Source: Verrucolacustris abundans
GTDB taxonomy: Bacteria; Verrucomicrobiota; Verrucomicrobiia; Methylacidiphilales; Verrucolacustridaceae
DNA: 64,000 nt
NCBI GenBank assembly: GCA_965194535.1
Contig: OZ239145.1
Location: 434,001-498,000, forward strand
Reading direction: 5' to 3'
Shown: one piece after another, positions 51,664-60,706 of the stretch
Position numbering within the stretch: position 1 is the first letter of the stretch
How the letters are laid out: each line of letters starts with the position of its first letter
Position numbers and translations under genes: made by a program
Notes under the pieces: generated by a model
Told to the model about the DNA's origin: nothing
The model's input: only the letters and a program-made list of their open reading frames with translations
Database searches by the model: none

Positions 51664-52115
51664 GCGGAGATCGAATCGATCCGCGACCCTTTTGGATTCG
51701 GTGGCAGAGCTACGATTGGGCCTTCTTTTTACTTCAAATCTTTCTGGGGCTGCGTTTTTTGGCAGCAGGGTTAGGAAAATTTAACGGCCCGCAGGGATTG
51801 AGTTTTCAGCACTTCTATAGTCAGGTCATGCCTGCGTTGAGCCAGCCCTTTTTGGAAAAAAGCATTCTTCCTACGTGGTCGGTACAGCTGTATGTGGGTG
51901 GCTTGCCCTACATTGAGATCCTACTAGGTGCGGGAATTCTTGTGGCGGGAAAAAATCGTGGCCCGTTGGTTTTGGCGGGAATCCTTTATATATCGTTAGC
52001 GTTTGGGCAGATGCTGATTGGCGGGCACACAACGGTGGCTGACATAGGGATACATTTGGGTTTGGTGGTGGCGGCACTCCTGTTGGCAGGGGATGGCAAG
52101 CGAATCGCTTGTTAA
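51660..52115 (+). CDS. DoxX-like membrane protein
   Basis: A 151-residue integral membrane protein with four hydrophobic segments and the DoxX-family features FLGLRFLAAGLGKF and PYIEILLGAGILVAG. Family members are linked to redox or sulfur chemistry, but a function is not known here. The ATG overlaps the lysC stop (ATGA). Confidence 0.75.
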   Translation: MSGDRIDPRPFWIRWQSYDWAFFLLQIFLGLRFLAAGLGKFNGPQGLSFQHFYSQVMPALSQPFLEKSILPTWSVQLYVGGLPYIEILLGAGILVAGKNRGPLVLAGILYISLAFGQMLIGGHTTVADIGIHLGLVVAALLLAGDGKRIAC

Positions 52116-52136
52116 AAGCTGGTAGCGGATGACACC

Positions 52137-52161
52137 GCTAGGACTCGAAGCTAGAACCAAG
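52137..52161 (-). repeat. Partial copy of the tRNA-Lys T-arm region
   Basis: Twenty-five bases match 52216-52240, inside tRNA-Lys, with two mismatches. The copy is 79 bp away, downstream of the tRNA 3' end on the minus strand. It is a tRNA fragment, not a functional gene. Confidence 0.6.
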
Positions 52162-52208
52162 CCCGGCAGGAGTCGGGGCTGCTTTAGGTTTCAAACCAAG
52201 TTGAGGTT

Positions 52209-52281
52209 TGCCCCGGCTAGGACTCGAACCTAGGACCAAGTGATTAAGAGTCACCTGCTCTACCAACTGAGCTACCGAGGC
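52209..52281 (-). tRNA. tRNA-Lys (anticodon CTT)
   Basis: Acceptor GCCTCGG pairs with CCGGGGC (one G-U), the D arm has AGCTCAGTTGGTAGAGC, the anticodon stem GTGA/TCAC encloses CTCTTAA (CTT anticodon), and the T arm has GGTTCGAGTCC. The discriminator is A and CCA is not encoded. Confidence 0.95.
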
Positions 52282-52420
52282 GTAAGGGGTAAGAATATCG
52301 GAAAAGAGGCTATCCTGCAACGCCTTCAGAAACGGTGAGTTCGCGATTGAGGAGTTTGTGTGTGCAGGCATCCTCAAGGGGTGAAAAGGAACCGCTCGAT
52401 TGAGGAGAGAATATATTTCT

Positions 52421-52852
52421 ATGAGTTTTTGGGATGATTTTCGTAAATTTGCGATTCGAGGGAATGCGCTGGATTTGGCTGTGGGTGTGGTTGTGGGGGG
52501 TGCCTTCGGAAAAATTATTACTTCCTTGGTCAACGATATTGTTTTGCCCCCGATTGGTTTGCTGATGGGGAAAGTTGATTTCTCCAGCCTGTTTTTGGTT
52601 CTTGGAGCGGGATCGTACCCGACACTGGCTGAAGCAAAAAAAGCAGGTGCTCCTGTTCTTTGTTATGGAGCGTTTTTAAGTTCGGTTCTGGATTTTCTGA
52701 TTGTGGCTTTTTGTATTTTTCTTGCTGTACGTTGGCTGGAGCGATTTCGATTGCTCCCATCGCTCATGATGGGAGATGCCCCGATGACTCGTTCTGAAAG
52801 GCTGTTGGAGGAGATCCGAGATGAGCTCCGAGATAAGAGGAGTGGAAGGTAA
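52421..52852 (+). CDS. mscL: Large-conductance mechanosensitive channel
   Basis: Inner-membrane emergency valve that opens under high membrane tension. The 143-residue protein has the MscL N-terminal amphipathic helix and first membrane helix (FRKFAIRGNALDLAVGVVVGGAFGKIITSLVND), a periplasmic loop rich in Ala and Gly, the second helix (about 80-100) and a C-terminal helical bundle (SERLLEEIRDELRDK). GAGGAGAGA precedes the ATG. It lies 4 bp upstream of a bactofilin gene. Confidence 0.96.
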   Translation: MSFWDDFRKFAIRGNALDLAVGVVVGGAFGKIITSLVNDIVLPPIGLLMGKVDFSSLFLVLGAGSYPTLAEAKKAGAPVLCYGAFLSSVLDFLIVAFCIFLAVRWLERFRLLPSLMMGDAPMTRSERLLEEIRDELRDKRSGR

Positions 52853-52856
52853 GGTT

Positions 52857-53177
52857 ATGGAAAACCAAAACCAAACTCCGCAATCGGGACTGCAGATTTC
52901 GGGGAATATTGGATTGGATCAGGACGGAGTGATTCGGGCAACGGTCAAAGGAGATATTCGTTCCGTTAGTAAGCTTGTGATTGCGAAGGAGTCGGTTGTT
53001 TCTGGGGTGGTCCGGGCAAGGGATGTTCGTTTGGAGGGGCGAGTGGATGGTGGGATCGAGGGTTCTGGGCAGGTATGGTTGGTTTCGGGGTCGGTTTTAC
53101 GAACGCGTTGTGCGGCCAAAGCATTGAGGATTGATCCCGGCACCGATTTCAATGGTGAACTGCAGGTGGGAGAGTAG
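52857..53177 (+). CDS. Bactofilin family cytoskeletal protein
   Basis: A 106-residue protein made of a DUF583/bactofilin right-handed beta-helix, with repeats such as GVIRATVKGDI, VSGVVRARDVRLEGRVDGGI and LRIDPGTDFNGELQ. Bactofilins polymerise without nucleotide and shape cells or anchor other proteins. It starts 4 bp after mscL, and the next gene is also bactofilin-like, so all three are probably co-transcribed. Confidence 0.8.
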   Translation: MENQNQTPQSGLQISGNIGLDQDGVIRATVKGDIRSVSKLVIAKESVVSGVVRARDVRLEGRVDGGIEGSGQVWLVSGSVLRTRCAAKALRIDPGTDFNGELQVGE

Positions 53178-53180
53178 TTC

Positions 53181-53936
53181 GTGACAATGGCAGTACCCAA
53201 GACTGAGGTTCGGTGTCCCGAGTGTGGGCATGCGCAGATGGAGTCGGAGAACTTTATCTCCACGGTATGCAGGAGCTGTAGCTTTTACTTTAAATCGTCC
53301 CTAGCCCGGCAGTCCAAAAAGAGAAAAGTGAATCGTGTTTCGATTCAGAAGAGAGAACTAACCTGTGCAGACTGTGGAGCGGTGCAGATGGTGGCAGAGG
53401 AGGCTCAGTCTTCCACCTGTTTGGAGTGTGGTCGGCATTTGGAGTTGGGGCATCGATTGATTGAGGGGGAGCATCTGGGGAACCTGAGTTTAGAGGGGGA
53501 ATTACAGATTGGACCAAAAGGCAATTTTGGTGGTTCGAAAGCAAGAGCTGCACGGATTGTCTTACAAGGGAGGGCGAGTGGGCTTTTGGAGGCTGCGGAG
53601 TGGTTGAGAGTGGAGGGACAGGCAAAGATTCGATCGGGTGGAAAAGGCAACCAGCTTACGATTCTGGAGGGGGCAAGTCTGGAGGCAGGGGATCTTTTAA
53701 GTTTTGAAAGTGGAGAAGTGGATGGGGAGTTGAGGTGCGAAACTCTATCGATTGCAGGGATGCTCCGTGTGGGGCCACGGGGAAGAGTGGTTGCAGAGAA
53801 AATCGTTTTCGGAGAGTTGACCGTTGAATTGGGGGGCAGACTTTCCGGTTATGGAGAGGTCAAATCTAAGCCTGCCGAGGTTCGGAAAGAGCCCGCCAGT
53901 GAGGATGGGATTAGCGAGACTTCGAAGTCGAAGTAG
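53181..53936 (+). CDS. Zinc ribbon - bactofilin fusion protein
   Basis: A 251-residue protein with two CxxC pairs forming zinc ribbons (CPECGHAQM...CRSCSFYF and CADCGAVQM...CLECGRHL; residues about 12-85). A bactofilin-like beta-helix follows: repeats GNLSLEGELQIGPKGNFGG, ARIVLQGRASGL and LRVGPRGRVVAEKIV up to about 220. The start is GTG, 3 bp after the preceding bactofilin. The 3' end overlaps the convergent bactofilin by 26 bp. Confidence 0.8.
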   Translation: MTMAVPKTEVRCPECGHAQMESENFISTVCRSCSFYFKSSLARQSKKRKVNRVSIQKRELTCADCGAVQMVAEEAQSSTCLECGRHLELGHRLIEGEHLGNLSLEGELQIGPKGNFGGSKARAARIVLQGRASGLLEAAEWLRVEGQAKIRSGGKGNQLTILEGASLEAGDLLSFESGEVDGELRCETLSIAGMLRVGPRGRVVAEKIVFGELTVELGGRLSGYGEVKSKPAEVRKEPASEDGISETSKSK

Positions 53937-54399
53937 CAGCGAGGCGCCGGAAGACAGGGGCAAACTCGGGTGCAGAGGCTTTTCCTTCGATTGGATCGGA
54001 GCGGCCACGGAAGATTGCGGATTCAGCGACAATAAATTTTGCAGTCTGCACATCTCCAAAGAGTTCGGCTTTGTCGCACACTTCGATGGATTCAGTGGCG
54101 ATGATGTTTCCCTGAACCTTGCCTCGGATGATTACTTTTGCGGCTTGAATTTCGGCTTTGATCACGGCTTCCGAGCCGATTGTAAGAGTGCCTTGGGAGA
54201 TAATTTCTCCTTCAAAAGTGCCGTTAAATTCAAGGGCGCCATCGAACGCGAGAGTGCCTTTGATCTCCACTTGATCGGTGATCATGGCTGTGCGAGGTGA
54301 GGATGAATCGATTCTGGACACATTTTCATTCTGGGTCTCAGGATAGCTGAATGTTGCATCCAATGTCTCGCCTTTACGGCCATTATTTCTATTAAACAT
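53911..54399 (-). CDS. Bactofilin
   Basis: A 162-residue bactofilin. After an N-terminal disordered, charged tail (1-45) comes the beta-helix: KGTLAFDGALEFNGTFEGEI, GTLTIGSEAVIKAEIQAAKVIIRG and VQGNIIATESIEVCDKAELFGDV. This is a more canonical bactofilin than its neighbours. It is convergent with the zinc ribbon fusion gene and overlaps it at the 3' ends. The start is the ATG before FNRNNGR. Confidence 0.9.
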   Translation of the reverse strand: MFNRNNGRKGETLDATFSYPETQNENVSRIDSSSPRTAMITDQVEIKGTLAFDGALEFNGTFEGEIISQGTLTIGSEAVIKAEIQAAKVIIRGKVQGNIIATESIEVCDKAELFGDVQTAKFIVAESAIFRGRSDPIEGKASAPEFAPVFRRLAATSTSKSR

Positions 54400-54502
54400 A
54401 TTACTATTGTTTATGGAAAAAGTTTGCTGCTGTAAAGGTTTTTTTGGGGCGACATTTTGGGATTCTTGACACTGGGTAAGCCTTTCTCCCAACCTCATTT
54501 AC

Positions 54503-54826
54503 ATGATTCATCACTTGAAGCTGATCCATTTAAAGCCCGGGTTACCCAAGGAGAAGGTTGAGGAGGTGATGGTGGAGAGCCGGATTCGAATTTTAAAAAT
54601 TCAGGATGTGCTGAGTTTGGCTTGCGGAAAAAAAATTCCGGGCAAAGAGGAGACTCCTCACGATCTCTTTTTGGCTTTGGAGTTTGAGAACAGCCTTAAG
54701 CGTACGGCCGCTTTTGACCACCCGCTGTATCAGCAGTTTGAGGCTCAGGTTTTAAAACCGAATGCACAAAAAGTCGAGGTCTTGGAATTTGAGATGGATC
54801 CCGGAAAAGACGTGCGTTTTTCTTAA
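54503..54826 (+). CDS. Dabb (stress-responsive A/B barrel) domain protein
   Basis: A 107-residue ferredoxin-like dimer-barrel protein with MIHHLKLIHLKPGLPKEKV at the start and HDLFLALEFENSLKRTAAF and HPLYQQFEAQVLKP later, which fit the Dabb fold. Such proteins have varied or unknown functions. It is divergent from the bactofilin gene, with about 100 bp between. Confidence 0.8.
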   Translation: MIHHLKLIHLKPGLPKEKVEEVMVESRIRILKIQDVLSLACGKKIPGKEETPHDLFLALEFENSLKRTAAFDHPLYQQFEAQVLKPNAQKVEVLEFEMDPGKDVRFS

Positions 54827-54850
54827 ACAAGAAGGGATTGCTGATCCGCG

Positions 54851-56011
54851 ATGAAGAAGCGGGCAGTTGTGGGAGTGGGAGTGGCAGGATTTCCTGAAAA
54901 AGCTGCGGGAAATACTTGGGCTTTTTTGCAGTGGGGTTTGGGATTGCGAGAGTTGGGTTGGGAGGTGTGGTTGGTCGAATCACTCAAGGCCAAGGAGTTA
55001 AAAAACTCGAAGGGTGAAAATGCGCGATTGAGCGAAAGCGTTAATTTGTCCCACTGGAATCGTATTTTAGAGGAGATCAGTTGGGATGATCGGGCAACTT
55101 TACTGGTCGAAGGGGAGAAGGTTGAAGAGCAACCCCTACGGGATTTTGCCGCCGGAGCGGATCTTTTCCTGAATCTCTCGGGGCATTTTAAAAGGCCCGA
55201 TTTGGTGGAGAAAGTAGCCAGCCGGGTGTATGTCGATTTGGATCCTGCGTTCACCCAAATCTGGGCGAAGGTCTATCAAAGCCCGATGAACTTTTCAGGG
55301 CATAATGCTTTTTGGAGCGTGGGATTGGGAATGGGGAGGGGGGCGGTGGTTCCGGATACAGGTCATGAATGGAAAGCGGTGGTTCCTCCCGTGAGTCGTA
55401 GGTACTGGTCGAAGGAGGCGGCGGGGCATTCGGTGGGAAAATCGGCGGATCTGGGACGGAACCGGTGGACAACAGTAGCGCATTGGTACGGGTATGCGGC
55501 GGTGGAGTGGGAGGGGAGGGAGTACAGTAACAAGGCTCCTGAGTTTGAGAAATTGAGAGCCTGGCCGAAGCGGAGTGGTATTGAGCCCCTGGTGGTAACC
55601 GATCTAGGAGCGGGAGAGGAGAGGAGTTTGTTTGAGAAAGCGGGGTGGGAGTTTCACGAACCGGGGCTTGTCTGTTCCGGTTGGCAGGAGTATCGAAACT
55701 TTCTCGCATCGAGTCGGGGCGAGTTCTCTCCGGCCAAAGGAGGTTATGTCACTGCGAAGACTGGTTGGTTTAGCGATCGAAGCGTGTTGTATCTGTCGCT
55801 GGGACGACCTGTTTTACTGCAGGAGACTGGCTGGTCGAACTGGTTACCAGAGGGGATGGGTTTGGTGGCTTTTGAGTCGTTAGATGAAGCGGTGGAAAAG
55901 GTGAAGGAGATAGAGAAAGATTATGCGGCGCACAGCCGTGGCGCGGAAAAATTAGCGGAGGAGCATCTGGATGCGATGCGATCGATCCCCCAGGCGTTGG
56001 CCTGGTTGTGA
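54851..56011 (+). CDS. GT-B-like glycosyltransferase family protein
   Basis: A 386-residue protein I could not place firmly. The N-terminus KRAVVGVGVAGFPEKAAGNTW and the C-terminal half (GEFSPAKGGYVTAKTGWFSDRSV followed by LGRPVLLQETGW) resemble GT-B-type transferases or related sugar-binding proteins, and the late Glu (LLQETGW) fits a donor-sugar site. There is no signal peptide. It is 24 bp after the Dabb gene. Acceptor and donor are unknown. Confidence 0.5.
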   Translation: MKKRAVVGVGVAGFPEKAAGNTWAFLQWGLGLRELGWEVWLVESLKAKELKNSKGENARLSESVNLSHWNRILEEISWDDRATLLVEGEKVEEQPLRDFAAGADLFLNLSGHFKRPDLVEKVASRVYVDLDPAFTQIWAKVYQSPMNFSGHNAFWSVGLGMGRGAVVPDTGHEWKAVVPPVSRRYWSKEAAGHSVGKSADLGRNRWTTVAHWYGYAAVEWEGREYSNKAPEFEKLRAWPKRSGIEPLVVTDLGAGEERSLFEKAGWEFHEPGLVCSGWQEYRNFLASSRGEFSPAKGGYVTAKTGWFSDRSVLYLSLGRPVLLQETGWSNWLPEGMGLVAFESLDEAVEKVKEIEKDYAAHSRGAEKLAEEHLDAMRSIPQALAWL

Positions 56012-56031
56012 GTTGTCGGCAGGTCGGGTGG

Positions 56032-57156
56032 CTAGGAAGTTGGATTTAGATTGAGGAGGGCGAGGGCGGGGTTCTCAACAAACTTTTTGATGGCGATGAG
56101 GAAGGTGACGGCCTCTTTGCCGTCGATCAAGCGATGGTCATAGGAGAGGGCGAGGTTCATCATGGGACGGATTACTACCTGATCTCCAATAGCGACGGGG
56201 CGTTGCTGGATCGCGTGAAGACCGAGAATGGCCGATTGGGGTGGGTTCAGGATTGGAGTGGAGAGAACAGAGCCGTACACCCCTCCATTGGAAATCGTGA
56301 AGACTCCGCCCATCAGGTCAGGCAGGGAAAGTTTGCCTTCACGAGCGCGAGTCGCGACAGCGGCAAGGGATTTCTCTAAACCGGCAAGATCAAGTTGATC
56401 GCAATCCCTTAAAACAGGCACCACCAACCCTTTTTCGGTTCCTACGGCGACACCGATATCGAAATAGTGCTGGGTGACGATCTCGTCTCCTTCAATTCGG
56501 GCATTCAGAGCGGGAACTGTTTTGAGCGCGTGGACGGCGGCTTGGAGGAAGAAACTCATGAAGCCGAGTTTGACACCATGCTGTGCTTGAAATGTGGGTT
56601 GGACCTCGGTTCGAAGGGCAATCAGGTTGGATAGATCGGCTTCGTTGAAGGTGGTCAAAATCGCGGCTGTTTGCTGGGCACTGACAAGTCGGTCTGCGAT
56701 CTTGCGACGTATGGGTGACATCTTCTTTCGAGTTTCTCGGCCGGAGCGTGAGGAATCGTGGGAGACGACGGCGGTGTCCGCCTCAGTATGAACAAGCGTA
56801 GGTATGGAAGCGGGGGAGGTTTCCCGAGTCGGTGTTTTCGTGGCAGGTGCATTGTCCTGCTGTTTTTTTGGAGTCTCTGGAGGGGTGGTTTTTCGGGCGG
56901 GGGCTTTTCCTGGGTGGAGGTTGCCGACCGTCTGGCCCACTTTCACCTCTGTGCCTTCTGGAACGAGAATTTCGATTGTGCCATCCGCCTCGGCAAACAC
57001 TTCGGATGTCACTTTATCTGTTTCGATCTCAAAGAGGGCATCGCCTGAGGATACCGCATCGCCGTTTTTCTTTTTCCAACTACCAAGAACACCTGAGGTG
57101 ATCGACTCACCTACGGAGGGGACACGAATGGGAAGGAGAGTGGTGGCGGTGCTCAT
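56032..57156 (-). CDS. sucB: 2-oxoglutarate dehydrogenase E2 (dihydrolipoamide succinyltransferase)
   Basis: E2 core of the 2-oxoglutarate dehydrogenase complex. The 374-residue protein has one lipoyl domain (1-80; FEIETDKVTSEV with lipoyl Lys48), a Pro/Thr/Ala-rich hinge (about 85-135), a peripheral subunit-binding region (KKMSPIRRKIADRLVSAQ) and the acyltransferase with SYDHRLIDGKEAV (catalytic His341). The start overlaps the sucA stop by 4 bp. The E3 gene is not in the window. Confidence 0.95.
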   Translation of the reverse strand: MSTATTLLPIRVPSVGESITSGVLGSWKKKNGDAVSSGDALFEIETDKVTSEVFAEADGTIEILVPEGTEVKVGQTVGNLHPGKAPARKTTPPETPKKQQDNAPATKTPTRETSPASIPTLVHTEADTAVVSHDSSRSGRETRKKMSPIRRKIADRLVSAQQTAAILTTFNEADLSNLIALRTEVQPTFQAQHGVKLGFMSFFLQAAVHALKTVPALNARIEGDEIVTQHYFDIGVAVGTEKGLVVPVLRDCDQLDLAGLEKSLAAVATRAREGKLSLPDLMGGVFTISNGGVYGSVLSTPILNPPQSAILGLHAIQQRPVAIGDQVVIRPMMNLALSYDHRLIDGKEAVTFLIAIKKFVENPALALLNLNPTS

Positions 57157-60077
57157 TTTTTCTTTTTCCTTTTGTTGGTGGCTTTGGATTTTGAAGCGGC
57201 AGTAGTTGTTCCTGTCTTTTTTAAAGCAGAAGTTTGGGCTTTCGGTTGGGTTGCAAAAGCTTCCTCGATGAGTTGGTTTTGTTCCAGTGTGTGGATGATC
57301 AGCGAACCTGTGGCTGGAGAGGAGGAGGCATCCCGGCCGACATATCGAACGGGTTTCTTAATCAGGGAGGGTAAGCGAAGTGCGAGATGAGCCCAGGCTC
57401 CCATGTTTTCCGACTCCTCCTGGCACCAGATGATTTCTGCATCTGGGGAGTGGCGGGAGAGAATCTCCGTCAGTTTCTTGGCGTGGAGGGGGTAGATCTG
57501 CTCCAAGCGAAGAATTGCGGTGTGGGTAATTTTGTTTTTTCTTTGGTAATCCTGGAGATCGTAAAAGACTTTCCCTGAGCAAAGAATGACGCGCTGGGCG
57601 CCTTTTGTGACCTCGGGGTCGGGCAATATTTCTTGGAATGCGCCGCGGGTGAGGTCGGTTACAGGACTGGTGGCGCGGGCGTCCCGGAGGAGGCCTTTCG
57701 GAGTCATCACAATCAAGGGTTTGATGATTTTGCGGAGCGCTTGCCGACGGATGAGGTGAAAATAGTTGGCGGGTGTTGTAGGATATGTGACGGCCATATT
57801 GTCCTCCGCGCAAAGCTGAAGGAATCGCTCCAGCCGAGCGCTGGAGTGTTCGGGGCCTTGGCCGTGGTAGCCGTGGGGAAGAAGTAGAGTGAGACGGGAG
57901 CTGGTGCCCCACTTGGATTCGGAAGAAGTTATGTACTGATCGATCTGTGTTTGAGCCCCGTTTGCAAAATCACCGAACTGCGCTTCCCAGATGACCAGCA
58001 TCTCGGGGCAGTCGAGAGAGTAGCCGTAATCGAAGCCCAGGACGGCGGCCTCGGATAGGGGCGAATTGTAGACACAGAATGAAGCTTGGTTTTTGCTGAG
58101 ATTCTTAAGTGGGATATATCGGGCGCGGGTACGGAGGTCGTACACGGCGGAGTGGCGATGGCTGAAGGTGCCCCGGCGGCTGTCTTGGCCCGACAGGCGG
58201 ATCGGAGTGCCTGAGGTGAGCAGAGAGGCAAACGCAAGGTGCTCTGCACAACCCCAGTCCAGCGGGGTGGTACCAGCGGCCATAGCACGACGGGTATCCA
58301 GAACTTTGCGAATCTTGTTATTGATCTGGAAATCGGAGGGGATGGTGGAGATCGAGACTCCTAGTTCCGCGATTTTCTTGGCGGGAACAGCAGTGGGAAC
58401 TTCCTGGAGAAGTTCGGGGCAGGATAAGGGTGGGTGGAGGCGGGGTTGGATCTTGCTCACGACTTGGCGTGACTCCTGAAGAGCCTCTTCCGAAACGATA
58501 TTAATCTGGGTGCGGATCTTTTCTATCTCTCCCTCTGTAATGGTGCCTGCATCCAGAAGCTTGCGGGCGAGGAGACGACTGACGGGAGGATGGGCATCGA
58601 TTTCTGAGTAGAGAGTGGGTTGTGTGAAGTTAGGTTCATCTCCCTCGTTATGGCCATGGCGACGGTAGCAGACGATATCGATAATGATGTCTTCGTGAAA
58701 CTTTTGGCGAAAGTCGAGTGCGAGTTGGATGATGGAGGCAGCGGCTAGGGGGTCATCGCCGTTGACGTGAAAGATGGGAATTCCGAAAGCTTTGCCTGGC
58801 GCGGTGCAGTAGCGGCTGGAGCGGGAGTCATCTGGAAGGGTAGTGAAGGCGATCTGGTTATTGACGATGATGTGGATCGTGCCCCCCGTTCGGTAGCCTT
58901 CGAGGCGGGAGAGATTCAAAGTTTCTGCGACGATTCCTTGGCCGATGAAGGCCCCGTCCCCGTGAATAAGGACTGGCACAACCTTTTCCCGCTTTACCGT
59001 ATCGTCCCGATGCCGCTGGCGGGCGCGGGCTTTGCCCTCTACGACAGGATTTACGGCTTCTAAGTGGCTGGGGTTCGGGGCGAGGGAGAGGCGGACTTTT
59101 TTGCCCGTTGAGGTGGAGACCTCGTTTTCATATCCGAGGTGATATTTCACGTCTCCATCCCCTAGGACGGTTTCAGGAACATAATTTTCGTGAAATTCGG
59201 TAAACAGTTTACGACGTGATTTTCCGAGCGTGTTCACGAGAACGTTGAGACGTCCCCGGTGAGCCATGCCGATGACGACCTCCTCCACTCCCGAGGTAGG
59301 GCAGGCCTCGATCAGTGTATCGAGAACAGCGATCAAGGTTTCGCCACCTTCAAGGGAGAATCTTTTTTGGCCAACGTAGCGTGTGTGGAGAAACCGTTCG
59401 AGAGACTCGGCTGCGATAATCTTTTCTAGAATTCTTCGTTGCTGTTCGGGGGAGAAGGAAGGTTGGTTGCGGGTACGTTCCATTCGATCGCGAAGCCAGC
59501 GGCGGATGGCGAAGTTCATGATATGCATGAATTCGACCCCGATATGGTCGCAGTAGGTTTGTTTTAGGAAGGAGAGAATCTCGCGGAGGGTACGGGGGCC
59601 GCCACCGCCGAGCGTGCCTGAGTCGAAAATAGAATCGAGGTCTGCCTCAGTGAAGCGGAAGGTGGAGAGCGAGAGGTCGGAATTTTCTTCTGGGGTTAGA
59701 CCCAGAGGATCGAGGTGAGCGAGGGTGTGGCCAAGGGCGCGGTACGCGAAGAGAAGGTTGTAGATTCTGGCTTGTGGCAGAACGTTTCCAAATTCGGGGC
59801 TCGGTCCATTCTTGATGGTGGCTGAGGTGGAGCGGAGAGGAGGGCGGAGTTGGCAACCGAGCTCAAATCCCTCAAAGAATGCGCGCCATGTGGGGTCCAC
59901 GCTCGAGGGATCTGTTTTCCAAGCTTCGTGCAGTTCCTCTAGAAAAGCGGTGTTGCCAGGGTGTCCGATACGACCGAGGGCTGGGGATGGGGAGGAGGAG
60001 GTGCGATTCGGGTTTAAACGATCCAGAACGTCGAGGGCGGAATCTCTACTTAACGCAGGATCGTTGGATGAGGCCAT
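57153..60077 (-). CDS. sucA: 2-oxoglutarate dehydrogenase E1
   Basis: Decarboxylates 2-oxoglutarate with thiamine diphosphate. The 974-residue protein has the N-terminal LHEAWKTDPSSVDPTWRAFFEGF region, HTRYVGQKRFSLEGGE, MAHRGRLNVLVNTLGKS, the TPP loop GDGAFIGQG, VNNQIAFTT, CYRRHGHNEGDEP and a C-terminal MTPKGLLRDARATSP. A 30-residue Lys-rich tail ends the protein. Order and length match SucA. First gene of the sucA-sucB operon. Confidence 0.97.
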   Translation of the reverse strand: MASSNDPALSRDSALDVLDRLNPNRTSSSPSPALGRIGHPGNTAFLEELHEAWKTDPSSVDPTWRAFFEGFELGCQLRPPLRSTSATIKNGPSPEFGNVLPQARIYNLLFAYRALGHTLAHLDPLGLTPEENSDLSLSTFRFTEADLDSIFDSGTLGGGGPRTLREILSFLKQTYCDHIGVEFMHIMNFAIRRWLRDRMERTRNQPSFSPEQQRRILEKIIAAESLERFLHTRYVGQKRFSLEGGETLIAVLDTLIEACPTSGVEEVVIGMAHRGRLNVLVNTLGKSRRKLFTEFHENYVPETVLGDGDVKYHLGYENEVSTSTGKKVRLSLAPNPSHLEAVNPVVEGKARARQRHRDDTVKREKVVPVLIHGDGAFIGQGIVAETLNLSRLEGYRTGGTIHIIVNNQIAFTTLPDDSRSSRYCTAPGKAFGIPIFHVNGDDPLAAASIIQLALDFRQKFHEDIIIDIVCYRRHGHNEGDEPNFTQPTLYSEIDAHPPVSRLLARKLLDAGTITEGEIEKIRTQINIVSEEALQESRQVVSKIQPRLHPPLSCPELLQEVPTAVPAKKIAELGVSISTIPSDFQINNKIRKVLDTRRAMAAGTTPLDWGCAEHLAFASLLTSGTPIRLSGQDSRRGTFSHRHSAVYDLRTRARYIPLKNLSKNQASFCVYNSPLSEAAVLGFDYGYSLDCPEMLVIWEAQFGDFANGAQTQIDQYITSSESKWGTSSRLTLLLPHGYHGQGPEHSSARLERFLQLCAEDNMAVTYPTTPANYFHLIRRQALRKIIKPLIVMTPKGLLRDARATSPVTDLTRGAFQEILPDPEVTKGAQRVILCSGKVFYDLQDYQRKNKITHTAILRLEQIYPLHAKKLTEILSRHSPDAEIIWCQEESENMGAWAHLALRLPSLIKKPVRYVGRDASSSPATGSLIIHTLEQNQLIEEAFATQPKAQTSALKKTGTTTAASKSKATNKRKKKK

Positions 60078-60245
60078 GAATTGGTATCATTCCACAAACT
60101 AGGGGTCTGGGCGAGTATGGATTGGAAAATTATTAAATTACGCTAACTATTCATGGTAAATTACTTATACCTACAAAAAACGCGAAATTTAGATCAAAAA
60201 AAGAAGGAGGCTTTGCCTTTTCATTTCCTAGTGCAGTTTTGAGTA

Positions 60246-60623
60246 GTGAGGAGAGAGCAGAGAAATGTGTTGGGGGGTGATCTGAAGCCTTGTTCGATGG
60301 ATCCTTTGACGGGGTTTACGAGGTCGGGGAGTTGTGAGGGGCATGAGGCGGATCGCGGGTGTCATGCGGTATGTGCGCAGGTGACTGCAAAATTTTTGGA
60401 GTTTAGTCGACAGATGGGGAACGATCTTTCGACTCCCAGGCCTGAATATGCTTTTCCGGGATTGAAGGAGGGAGATCGTTGGTGTGTTTGTGCGGCACGA
60501 TGGGAGGAGGCGAGGGCTGCGGGAAAAGCTCCGTTGGTGGTTTTGGAGTCGACGCATGAGTCGGCACTGGAGCATGTGAAGCTGTCTGATTTAAGAAAAC
60601 ATGCGCTGGATGTGGCGGGATAA
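60246..60623 (+). CDS. DUF2237 family protein
   Basis: A 125-residue Cys-rich protein of unknown role. Conserved family features are RNVLGGDLKPCSMDPLTGFTR, the Cys pair in GSCEGHEADRGCHAVCAQVT, GNDLSTPRPEYAFPGLKEGDRWCVCAARW and LESTHESALEHV. The Cys/His pattern may bind metal. The start is GTG. It is divergent from sucA with a 168-bp AT-rich gap that likely holds both promoters. Confidence 0.88.
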   Translation: MRREQRNVLGGDLKPCSMDPLTGFTRSGSCEGHEADRGCHAVCAQVTAKFLEFSRQMGNDLSTPRPEYAFPGLKEGDRWCVCAARWEEARAAGKAPLVVLESTHESALEHVKLSDLRKHALDVAG

Positions 60624-60706
60624 GATAATTGGCCTAATTCCTTAGGGTGAGGCGGAAGGGAAGGGGGTCTTGTTTGGGGAGTAAAATCGGGCAGAATTTA
60701 TGATTC

